From positions 1 to 64,000 of the forward strand of contig JACPNS010000014.1 of assembly GCA_016185345.1 (NCBI GenBank): a stretch of 64,000 nt of DNA, read 5' to 3'. Source of the DNA: Solirubrobacterales bacterium. GTDB lineage: Bacteria > Actinomycetota > Thermoleophilia > Solirubrobacterales > JACPNS01. Under the pieces are notes generated by a model that searched no databases, was not told the origin of the DNA, and was given only the letters and a program-made list of their open reading frames with translations. This document shows, piece after piece, positions 1 through 6,396 of this stretch (position 1 is its first letter; each line of letters starts with the position of its first letter). The translations under genes were made by a program, and so were the position numbers.

Positions 1-64
1 CGAGCTGCTCGGTTGCGCAACGATCGACCCGGCGAAGGACTACCAACCGATGCGACCGCCGTGA
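1..64 (+). CDS. IS481-family transposase, C-terminal end (partial)
   Basis: The window opens inside a reading frame (first full codon at base 2) that ends at TGA 62-64. The visible tail reads ELLGCATIDPAKDYQPMRPP. IS481-type transposases commonly end in a GELLREL-x-LDP-x-RDYQP-like stretch, so the GxLL...IDPxKDYQP pattern points to the end of such an integrase-core transposase. Everything upstream is outside the window, so intactness cannot be judged. The long palindrome just downstream fits an insertion-sequence edge. The family call rests on about 20 residues. Confidence 0.6.
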   Translation, partial: ELLGCATIDPAKDYQPMRPP

Positions 65-113
65 CATCGGAGACAGATGTCTACGATGAGCCGAGACATC
101 TGTCTCCGATGTC
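63..113. repeat. 20-bp perfect inverted repeat, 11-base loop
   Basis: Bases 63-82 are the exact reverse complement of 94-113, with an 11-base loop. Each arm is itself partly palindromic (ACATC...GATGT), so the element is nested. It begins inside the transposase stop codon and lies 17 bases beyond the 3' end of the minus-strand tRNA-Ser. It could be an IS-associated end structure, a bidirectional terminator, or both. There is no T-run, so a canonical intrinsic terminator is not supported. Confidence 0.7.
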
Positions 114-129
114 CCGACACATCACAGAA

Positions 130-219
130 CGGAGAGGGAGGGATTCGAACCCTCGATGGAGCTATAAACCCCATACTCGCTTAGCAGGCGAGTGCGTTCA
201 GCCTCTCCGCCACCTCTCC
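130..219 (-). tRNA. tRNA-Ser (anticodon GCU)
   Basis: The minus strand folds as a class II tRNA. A 7-bp acceptor GGAGAGG/CCTCTCC, a D arm, an anticodon stem CTCGC/GCGAG with loop CTGCTAA (anticodon GCT), a long variable arm and a T arm GAGGG-TTCGAAT-CCCTC are all present. The discriminator is G. CCA is not encoded. The long variable arm and the anticodon both indicate serine (AGC/AGU codons). A second serine tRNA lies about 4.8 kb away and serS lies at 10.3-11.5 kb. Confidence 0.95.
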
Positions 220-235
220 CGGAGAAGGCAGCAGT

Positions 236-652
236 TTATATGCGCGGCCGTGCTTGCTCGGGCTCCTGCTTGAAGAGCCACCAAAGCGCCAGCGCCGGGA
301 CCACCAGCGGGAGCCATCCGTAGTCGCGTCCGTAGAAGCTCCATACGGTGCCGACATCAAAGGAGCTGTCGCCGAGCGTCGTGATCGTGCCGATCGTCAG
401 CACGCCGATCAGCTCGATCGTGCATGCGACTTTTCCAACCTTCACGCCCACGGCGTCGCCGCGCCAAATCGCCCAGACCGCGGCGAGGTAGACCATGGCC
501 GCCGCGAGTGAAAACGAATAGGGCACCGGCGCCTCATCAAACTTGAACACCAGCTCGTACGTAGAGCGACCGACCGCGGCGAGAGCGAGCAGGGAATAGG
601 CCCCGAGCAACGCCACTTGTGCGTCCCCGCGTAATTTTCTCGATCGCGTCAA
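236..652 (-). CDS. Small integral membrane protein, unknown function
   Basis: 138 residues with about four hydrophobic segments (roughly 13-32, 45-63, 72-92 and 107-127), a basic N-terminus (MTRSRKLR) and a charged C-terminal tail, so probably a four-helix inner-membrane protein. No catalytic motif is seen and I do not recognise a named family, although small actinobacterial membrane proteins of this layout are common. It is divergent from the oxidase gene starting at 697, with only 44 bases between the starts. The ATG at 652 is the natural start. Confidence 0.7.
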   Translation of the reverse strand: MTRSRKLRGDAQVALLGAYSLLALAAVGRSTYELVFKFDEAPVPYSFSLAAAMVYLAAVWAIWRGDAVGVKVGKVACTIELIGVLTIGTITTLGDSSFDVGTVWSFYGRDYGWLPLVVPALALWWLFKQEPEQARPRI

Positions 653-696
653 AGCGCTCGCACGTTAGTGCAGCCGGATGCTTAGACTGGACGCCA

Positions 697-2019
697 ATGG
701 CGAAGCAGATACGCAACTGGTCAGGCTTGCAGCGGTTCACGCCGCAACATTTTGTAGAGCCCGCGACCACTGGACAAGTGGTCAGAGCGGTCGAGGCGGC
801 GCGCGCCCGTAGCCACCGCATCCGCGTGCGCGGCAACTTGCACAGCTTCAGCGAGATCGTCAAGACCGACGACACGCTGATCTCATTGGCGGCCATGAGC
901 GGCGTGATCGACGCCGATCGATCGAGCGGCCTCGTGCGCGTTCGCGCCGGGACATCGATCTACAACTTGAGCCGCGCCCTGGATGCGATTGGCCTGGCGA
1001 TCCCCAATCTCGGCGACATCGACGTGCAGAGCATCGCGGGAGCCGCCGCCACGGGGACCCACGGGACCGGCCTGCACTTCGGAAACATCTCGGCGCAGGT
1101 GATGGCAGCGCGAGTGGTTACGGCGGACGGCGAGGTTCGCGAGATTGACGAATCCGACCCGCAAGCACTCAAGGCTGCTCGGGTTTCGCTCGGCACGCTC
1201 GGTGTGATTACGGAACTGACGCTGCAATGCGTTCCAGCGTTCCGGCTTGATCGCCTGGATCTGCCGCGCCCGATCGGCGAGACGCTTTCGCAGATCGACG
1301 AACTCTGCGCCGGCTTTGACCACTTTGAGTTCTACGTACTGCCGTACTCGGATCTGTCACTGCAGAAGCGCATCGATCGCTCCGACGCTCCGGCCAAGCC
1401 GCTGCCGGCCGCGAAGAAGTTCTTCAGCGATGTCGTGATCGAGAACGTCGCTTTCGGCGCGACAGTGAAGGCGGGCAAGCTGGTCCCGAAGGCAATCCCG
1501 CCGATCGCGAAGGGACTCGCCAAGGCGTTCTCGCCCGAGCGCCGGCTCGACAAGTCATTCGACGCCTTCTCGACCGTGCGGCTCGTGCGCTTCAACGAGC
1601 TCGAATACGCGATCCCGCGCGAGAACCTTGCCGAGGCCGTCGAGCGCATAATGGCGATGATCCAGGAACACGGCTACCCCGTGAACTTCCCGATCGAGAT
1701 CCGCGTTGGTCAGGCCGACGAGGCGAGCTACCTCTCAACCGCCGCCGGACGCGAGACCGGCTACATATCGGTCCACATGGCCAAGGGCATGGACTACGAG
1801 CCCTACTTCCACGCAGTAGAGACGATCATGGACGGCTACGAAGGCCGCCCGCACTGGGGCAAGATGAACTGGCAAACGGCCGACAAGCTTGCTGCGCGCT
1901 ATCCCGGCTGGAGCGACTTCCAGGCGGTACGCGCCTCGATGGACCCCGAAGGCGTCTTCACCAACGAATACACCGACCGCGTGCTCGGCCCGATAGTCGC
2001 CGTTCCATCGCAAGGCTGA
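697..2019 (+). CDS. FAD-linked oxidase, D-arabinono-1,4-lactone / alditol oxidase type
   Basis: 440 residues of the VAO/PCMH flavoprotein superfamily. The N-terminal FAD_binding_4 region contains RVRGNLHSFSEI, in which His49 sits where related gulonolactone and arabinonolactone oxidases attach FAD covalently. It is followed by IAGAAATGTHGTG, a typical FAD-pyrophosphate loop. The C-terminal ALO domain ends with the HWGK-type motif (PHWGKMNW) and an MDPEGVFTNEY segment typical of the family. The enzyme should oxidise a sugar lactone or polyol with oxygen as acceptor; the substrate is not decidable. The ATG at 697 is preferred to an upstream in-frame start at 619, which would overlap the divergent gene and add a non-homologous leader. 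Confidence 0.85.
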   Translation: MAKQIRNWSGLQRFTPQHFVEPATTGQVVRAVEAARARSHRIRVRGNLHSFSEIVKTDDTLISLAAMSGVIDADRSSGLVRVRAGTSIYNLSRALDAIGLAIPNLGDIDVQSIAGAAATGTHGTGLHFGNISAQVMAARVVTADGEVREIDESDPQALKAARVSLGTLGVITELTLQCVPAFRLDRLDLPRPIGETLSQIDELCAGFDHFEFYVLPYSDLSLQKRIDRSDAPAKPLPAAKKFFSDVVIENVAFGATVKAGKLVPKAIPPIAKGLAKAFSPERRLDKSFDAFSTVRLVRFNELEYAIPRENLAEAVERIMAMIQEHGYPVNFPIEIRVGQADEASYLSTAAGRETGYISVHMAKGMDYEPYFHAVETIMDGYEGRPHWGKMNWQTADKLAARYPGWSDFQAVRASMDPEGVFTNEYTDRVLGPIVAVPSQG

Positions 2020-2036
2020 TAGCTAAGCCCCATTAA

Positions 2037-2083
2037 GCCCCAACATACGTCCTGCCGAGGGTCGGCAGGACGTATGTTGGGGC
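2037..2083. terminator. Convergent bidirectional hairpin, 21-bp perfect stem
   Basis: Bases 2037-2057 pair perfectly with 2063-2083 around a 5-base loop. The hairpin lies between two convergent genes (stops at 2019 and 2107), which strongly suggests transcription termination in both directions. On the plus strand it is followed by AAAAA rather than U, so minus-strand transcripts enter it through UUUUU. It is not a textbook intrinsic terminator. Confidence 0.7.
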
Positions 2084-2106
2084 AAAAAGACGCTCATTTC
2101 GTCGCG

Positions 2107-3327
2107 CTAGAGAAACGCGTGGCCTTCGCCGCGATACGTCGCGACCTCATCGATGATTTCCGTTCCCTGCACAAGCAACAAGGAGTTGAACCGCTCGCAC
2201 AACTCGCCGGCCTTCGTGTGACGGAAGTACGCCCTGTCGCCCACACGCAACGCCCCGGCAGCCCGACCAAGCAGCGGCGTCTGAACCTCTCCGGCACCTT
2301 CATTCGCATCAAACTTCAGTCCCACGGGCAGATACGGCGAAGGCATCCGATCCTTCGCGCCAACTCCACTGGCCAGATACCCGCCGCCCAAGGCAGTCGC
2401 CACAGACGCTGTGGGCTTCCGCACGACCGGAAGAGCAAAGATCGCCGCAGGCTCCAATCGAAAAGATGTGTACGTGTCAAACAGCGTCGGGGCGAAAAAT
2501 CCAGAACCGGCGGCGATGTCGGTGACGGCTTCTTCCTTGCTCGTCGTGTGCAGGCTCCCGGTGCCGCCGCCGTTGATGAACTCGAGCGGCGAGATCTTGC
2601 GCACGGCGTCAACGACCTTTCCGCGTCGATCGGCCAGCTCGGCAATCGAGCGCTTCTGGATCTCGCGGATCGCGCGGTTCTTCGCCCTGTTGATCGCGCC
2701 CGGCGCGTTGTCACCAAGCCCAGCGATCTGCCCCTCGTAAAACATCATCCCGACGAGCTTTGAACCGGCGCGCCGATCGATCTCGCGCGCGAGGCCAGCC
2801 GCATCTTCAGGCGTGTGAATCGGCGATCGCTTCGGCCCAAGCTTCACGCGGTCGCCCGCAGTCCAATACGCGCTGTCCACGTCGATCGCCACGCGCACGG
2901 GCGCGCCGCCGCCGTGGATTTCGTCGATCAGGTCGAGATGTGCGGGGGAGTCCACGACGATCGCTGGCGCAGAGTCGGGATGTTCGGCGGTGTGGGCCGA
3001 AAGGGCGGCCAGCGCTTCGAGATCCACGCTCGGGTAGGCGAGCAGCAGATTCTCGAAGCCCTGCTCGGCAAGCCAGAGCGATTCGGCGAGTGTGAATGTG
3101 AGTTGACCGTTGTAGCGGCCGTCGCTCTCGAGGATCCGCCGCACGAGCGGCGCGCAGCGCAACGACTTGCTGGCGACGCGAATCGGCACACCATTGGCGC
3201 GCTCAAGCATCTGCCTCGAGTTGGCCCACATCGCGTCGAGATCGACAAACGCAAAGGGCGAACCGCGATCGGAAAAGAGCTCTTCGTAACGCGCCAGCCG
3301 CGCGGCAGGATCTAGCGCCGTTGTCAT
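2107..3327 (-). CDS. PLP-dependent amino acid deaminase/aldolase (alanine racemase N-domain fold)
   Basis: 406 residues. The N-terminal half is an alanine racemase-type TIM barrel: the likely PLP-binding lysine is in RVASKSLRC near residue 54, and a FINGGGTGSL phosphate-binding loop follows. The C-terminal part resembles the D-serine dehydratase/D-threonine aldolase-like domain, ending in GEGHAFL, where the His is a candidate metal ligand. Relatives cleave or deaminate beta-hydroxy D-amino acids; the exact substrate cannot be read. The gene stands alone, convergent with the FAD oxidase and divergent from msrA by 57 bases. Confidence 0.8.
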   Translation of the reverse strand: MTTALDPAARLARYEELFSDRGSPFAFVDLDAMWANSRQMLERANGVPIRVASKSLRCAPLVRRILESDGRYNGQLTFTLAESLWLAEQGFENLLLAYPSVDLEALAALSAHTAEHPDSAPAIVVDSPAHLDLIDEIHGGGAPVRVAIDVDSAYWTAGDRVKLGPKRSPIHTPEDAAGLAREIDRRAGSKLVGMMFYEGQIAGLGDNAPGAINRAKNRAIREIQKRSIAELADRRGKVVDAVRKISPLEFINGGGTGSLHTTSKEEAVTDIAAGSGFFAPTLFDTYTSFRLEPAAIFALPVVRKPTASVATALGGGYLASGVGAKDRMPSPYLPVGLKFDANEGAGEVQTPLLGRAAGALRVGDRAYFRHTKAGELCERFNSLLLVQGTEIIDEVATYRGEGHAFL

Positions 3328-3384
3328 CAGGCGCAGTCTAAGTGTTGACGGCCATTGGCCCTGCTCCTCGCAGTATTTTTAACC

Positions 3385-4053
3385 ATGAACTTTTTCACGC
3401 GACGTTCCCCCGAAATGCCGGCCGAAAGCCAAGCCCTGCCGGGCCGCGACGCTGCGACAAACCCCGGCGATCGCCACTTCGTAAACGGCAATCCGATCAA
3501 GGGTCCATTCCCTGCGGGCCTTGAACTCGCCGTCTTCGGCAACGGCTGCTTCTGGGGTACTGAGGAAGATTTTTGGCAGATCGATGGCGTCTTCAGCACG
3601 GCGGTCGGTTACGTCGGCGGCTTCACGCCAAACCCGAGCTACGACGAAGTATGCAGCGGAATGACCGGCCACACCGAGGCAACTCTGGTGGTCTTCGATC
3701 CCAACAAGGTCGGCTACGAACAGCTGCTCAAAACCTTCTGGGAGCACCATGACCCAACCCAGGGCATGGGCCAGGGCAATGACATCGGCACGCAGTACCG
3801 CAGCGGCATCTACCCCACAACTCCCGAACAGCGCAAGATTGCCGAGGCGTCACGTGATCGCTACCAGCCGGCCCTCACCGCCCGACGGTACGACGAAATA
3901 ACGACCGAGATCAAGGACATCGATTTCGATCGCGATTTCTACTACGCCGAGGAGTACCACCAGCAGTACCTGGCGAAGAACCCGAACGGTTATCGCTGTC
4001 ACAGCGCCACCGGCATCGAGTATCCGCTGGGCGCCGCCGAGGCAGTCGCTTAA
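3385..4053 (+). CDS. msrA: Peptide-methionine (S)-S-oxide reductase
   Basis: 222 residues. The MsrA signature GCFWG is present with catalytic Cys55, followed by GYVGG, TGHTEA and the HHDPTQ and YRSGIY segments of the family. A C-terminal GYRCHSATG supplies a likely resolving cysteine. It repairs methionine-S-sulfoxide using thioredoxin. The ATG at 3385 is chosen over an in-frame TTG at 3355; either way there is an N-terminal extension of about 45 residues before the catalytic core, longer than in minimal MsrA. Confidence 0.96.
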   Translation: MNFFTRRSPEMPAESQALPGRDAATNPGDRHFVNGNPIKGPFPAGLELAVFGNGCFWGTEEDFWQIDGVFSTAVGYVGGFTPNPSYDEVCSGMTGHTEATLVVFDPNKVGYEQLLKTFWEHHDPTQGMGQGNDIGTQYRSGIYPTTPEQRKIAEASRDRYQPALTARRYDEITTEIKDIDFDRDFYYAEEYHQQYLAKNPNGYRCHSATGIEYPLGAAEAVA

Positions 4054-4339
4054 CGCGTTCTTTCCGGCTCGGCGACTTCTTCTGCGAGCCTTGTGGGCGA
4101 GCATCGACGTCGCGTGTCGATGATCCGCTCATACCCGTCGGGGGTGTAGAGCGAACCAGCCCCGGCCGGGAGATCGACCCCCGTCAGTTCGTCCCGGCCA
4201 GGGCGGTTGCAGTTGGACGTGGCCGTCGAACTGGCTCGCGAGGACAAAATGCGGTTTCAGCACGGTCGCCCGTGTCCTTGCCTGAGACACACAGAAAACG
4301 CCTCGTCAGCTAATTCCTAGCCACGTGGTCGGCATTGTA

Positions 4340-4353
4340 TTAGGTCTCCCTAA
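4340..4353. promoter_or_regulatory. Iron-box-like site (TTAGG-N4-CCTAA), orphan
   Basis: TTAGGTCTCCCTAA matches the TTAGG-N4-CCTAA portion of DtxR/IdeR operators. A 22-base segment around it matches the site upstream of the efe genes (5184-5197) at 19 positions. No gene starts close by in either direction, so it may be a leftover operator of a lost gene. Confidence 0.45.
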
Positions 4354-4362
4354 CTATTTGCC

Positions 4363-4382
4363 AAAACTTCGTAAAAAGTTTT
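4363..4382 (-). terminator. AT-rich hairpin after the 97-aa gene
   Basis: AAAACTT (4363-4369) pairs with AAGTTTT (4376-4382) 11 bases beyond the stop of the minus-strand gene ending at 4393. The stem is only 7 bp and AT-rich, so termination activity is uncertain. Confidence 0.3.
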
Positions 4383-4392
4383 CGGTCGCAAG

Positions 4393-4686
4393 TTAGAGCC
4401 GGTGCGACTCGCGTTCGCGCGCGATGTCCCTGGCGCGGTCTTCTTCGACGTCGGGATCCGGGCGTCGCTGGCGGGAAGCGCCGTTGGACGCTGCGTGTTC
4501 GCGCACTGACGCGTCGATCGATGAGTGATCTGAAGACAACACGTCGATGCCGCCTGCGTCTCGGCGATCCTCGGCCTGTCGGCGGCGCTTCTCGAACTGG
4601 CGCGTGTTGGCCGTCATGTAGATCGCGACGATCGCGATCGCTGCTGCGGACACGACTGCCAAAGCGACTATCTCTGTTGTTCCCAT
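4393..4686 (-). CDS. Small single-pass membrane protein, unknown
   Basis: 97 residues. One N-terminal hydrophobic segment (about residues 6-24) is followed by a long, highly charged cytoplasmic tail rich in Arg, Glu and Asp. No family is recognised. Its ATG lies 9 bases after the stop of the degenerate DsbA/FrnE remnant on the same strand, so it may once have been the second gene of that transcript. A purine-rich GGTAGAAG upstream could serve as a weak ribosome-binding site. Confidence 0.5.
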   Translation of the reverse strand: MGTTEIVALAVVSAAAIAIVAIYMTANTRQFEKRRRQAEDRRDAGGIDVLSSDHSSIDASVREHAASNGASRQRRPDPDVEEDRARDIARERESHRL

Positions 4687-4695
4687 GCCCGGCTT

Positions 4696-4936
4696 CTACC
4701 CAGCGGGTGAAAGGTCCGAACTGATCACGCTGAAATATTGATCGACGCTTGCCGCACCGGGGATCGCATATTTGTGATTGATCACCGCAAACGGCACGCC
4801 GGTGACTCCAATCAGTTGAGCCTGCGCTTCGTCCGCGCGCATGAAGTCGGCGAAGGCGTCGCCTCTGAGCATGCCTCGTCCTCTGCGAGTCCGGCCAGCC
4901 TCGAATCCATTCCACGTCGGCCCAGACCGCGATCAA
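4696..4936 (-). pseudogene. DsbA/FrnE-type thiol oxidoreductase remnant
   Basis: The last part of this minus-strand stretch translates to MRADEAQAQLIGVTGVPF, then AVINHKYAIPGA, then a short tail to TAG at 4698-4696. This is the typical C-terminus of FrnE/DsbA-family proteins (EAQxLGVxGVPxFVInxKYAixGA). Just upstream, another frame carries DSRLAGLAEDEA, another piece of the family. The N-terminal MIAVWADVE resembles the family start, but the CPWC active site and about 140 residues are missing. The pieces lie in different frames, so the gene has suffered a large internal deletion plus at least one frameshift. It abuts the tRNA-Ser(UGA). Confidence 0.65.
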
Positions 4937-5013
4937 ATGTCGATCAGCTCGACGATTCAGAGGGGGAACCGGTCTCCATTCGGCTGGCGATGGATGAAGG
5001 CAACCGCCGAAAG

Positions 5014-5100
5014 CGGAGGGTGAGGGATTCGAACCCTCGAACGAGTTACCCCGTTACTGGTTTTCAAGACCAGCGCATTCAACCGCTCTGCCAACCCTCC
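5014..5100 (-). tRNA. tRNA-Ser (anticodon UGA)
   Basis: The minus strand gives acceptor GGAGGGT/ACCCTCC, anticodon stem CTGGT/ACCAG with loop CTTGAAA (anticodon TGA), a long class II variable arm, and T arm GAGGG-TTCGAAT-CCCTC. Discriminator G; CCA is not encoded. It reads UCA and related serine codons. Confidence 0.95.
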
Positions 5101-5183
5101 GCTGGGAAGATTACTTATGGGATCGTGTCTGCCCGGTTCAAATCGCAGATCGCGAATAACCCATTACACTGCTCGGAATTGCA

Positions 5184-5197
5184 TTAGGCATCCCTAA
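5184..5197. promoter_or_regulatory. Iron-box-like operator upstream of the efe genes
   Basis: TTAGGCATCCCTAA fits the TTAGG-N4-CCTAA core of DtxR/IdeR-type iron-dependent repressor sites. It lies about 90 bases upstream of an iron-transport gene pair, which makes iron-dependent repression plausible. No repressor gene is in the window. Confidence 0.55.
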
Positions 5198-5288
5198 CTG
5201 CCTTAGTGCCGAACGTTCCCTGACCCCCGGACCGTTTTGACCCCATGAACCTGCCGCCGCGACGCGGCATCCCGGAGGTATTCCGAAG

Positions 5289-6392
5289 TTGAACTCGATA
5301 TTCGCTCGTACTCGTTTCCTGTCTCTATGTGTGATCGCCGCCGCCGCGCTCACCTTCGCCGGCTGCGGTGACGACAAGGACGAGTCCGCCAGCTCGTCTG
5401 GCGCCACTGCCGCAACCGGCGAGTACTCAAACATCAAGCAGTACCTGCTCGATCACACTGGCCCGCTCAACCAGTCGATCTCGACGCTCTCGACCCAAGC
5501 AGACGCTTACTACGAGCTGGTCAACAAGGCAGGCTCCTGCGAAGCCGCTCTCAGGAACGACCGCGCCGCGGTTGAGAGGTCGGTCAAAGAGATGCAGGCG
5601 ACTTGGAGGAAGGCCAACCCGCAGTACGAAGAGGCCGAGGGCGTTGTCGCCGGAGTACCCGAGCTCGCCGACTACGACGTGATTCTCGACGCCGGTGCTT
5701 CCAAGGAAGACGATCCCGAAGGCGCCGTGCCGTTCAACGTCACCTACAAGGACGGCACCGTGCTCAAGCAGCCGGGCAACTTCTTCTTCCTCACGGAGAC
5801 TTCGCTGTGGGGCACCGAGGACAAGTTCACCTGCCCTGAGGTGGAGGCCGACCTCAACGGTGACGGCAAGGTGGAATTCCCGGAAGCGCTTCCGAACCCG
5901 GAGCACATACAAGCCTCGGCCGCTGAGATGAAGAAGTACACGACCGAGCTCAACGGCGCAGCCGAGAAGTGGCAGCCCACCGAGAGCGACGTCTTCACCT
6001 CGCTCGTGGTGATGACCCCAACGATGGCCGAGTACTTCGGCGCATGGAAGAACTCGCGCTTTGTTGCCGGCGCCGACGCCAAGGAAGCAGGCTTCGTCGG
6101 CTCTTCTCGCCTGAACGACATCGCTGACATCCTTGCCGGACTCGTTCTCGTCTACGACAACATCGAGCCGCAGATCGCCAAGAAAGACCCGGCTCAGGCG
6201 AAGCAGACCGGCGAAGATCTGGCTGGACTGCGCGACTACGTCGTGAAGATCCGCGACAAAGAAGCCGGTGGCAAGACATTCACCGCCGAACAGGCCGAGA
6301 CCTACGGAGCAGAGGCTCAGGAGCGCGCAGAGCGCATCGCCGGCCAGGTTTCTCAGTCTGCGTCGAAGTTGGGCGTAGAGGTCCAGGACTGA
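5289..6392 (+). CDS. Lipoprotein of an iron uptake system, EfeO/imelysin-like
   Basis: 367 residues. A signal peptide ends in the lipobox LTFAGC (Cys26), followed by an acidic GDDKDES linker, so the protein is membrane-anchored and extracytoplasmic. The helical body contains NFFFLTETSLWG and repeated long amphipathic helices, as in EfeO/imelysin-type proteins. I do not see the HxxE motif of M75 members, so the family call is mainly from context: the next gene, 4 bases on, encodes an FTR1 iron permease. The start is TTG at 5289, with a strong GGAGGT 9 bases upstream. An iron box precedes it. Confidence 0.65.
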   Translation: MNSIFARTRFLSLCVIAAAALTFAGCGDDKDESASSSGATAATGEYSNIKQYLLDHTGPLNQSISTLSTQADAYYELVNKAGSCEAALRNDRAAVERSVKEMQATWRKANPQYEEAEGVVAGVPELADYDVILDAGASKEDDPEGAVPFNVTYKDGTVLKQPGNFFFLTETSLWGTEDKFTCPEVEADLNGDGKVEFPEALPNPEHIQASAAEMKKYTTELNGAAEKWQPTESDVFTSLVVMTPTMAEYFGAWKNSRFVAGADAKEAGFVGSSRLNDIADILAGLVLVYDNIEPQIAKKDPAQAKQTGEDLAGLRDYVVKIRDKEAGGKTFTAEQAETYGAEAQERAERIAGQVSQSASKLGVEVQD

Positions 6393-6396
6393 TCGC

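Larger units (their letters stand above)
4054..4392. other. 339-base stretch without a recognisable gene
   Basis: This gap between msrA and a small minus-strand gene holds an iron-box-like site (4340-4353) and a small AT-rich hairpin (4363-4382). A 65-codon minus-strand frame at 4050-4247 overlaps the msrA end and has no recognisable similarity, so it is not called. The rest may be decayed sequence, as the DsbA remnant nearby suggests. Confidence 0.6.

Noticed and set aside
4050-4247. 65-codon minus-strand open frame
   Set aside because: Overlaps the msrA end, lacks a ribosome-binding site and resembles no family; likely chance in GC-rich DNA.
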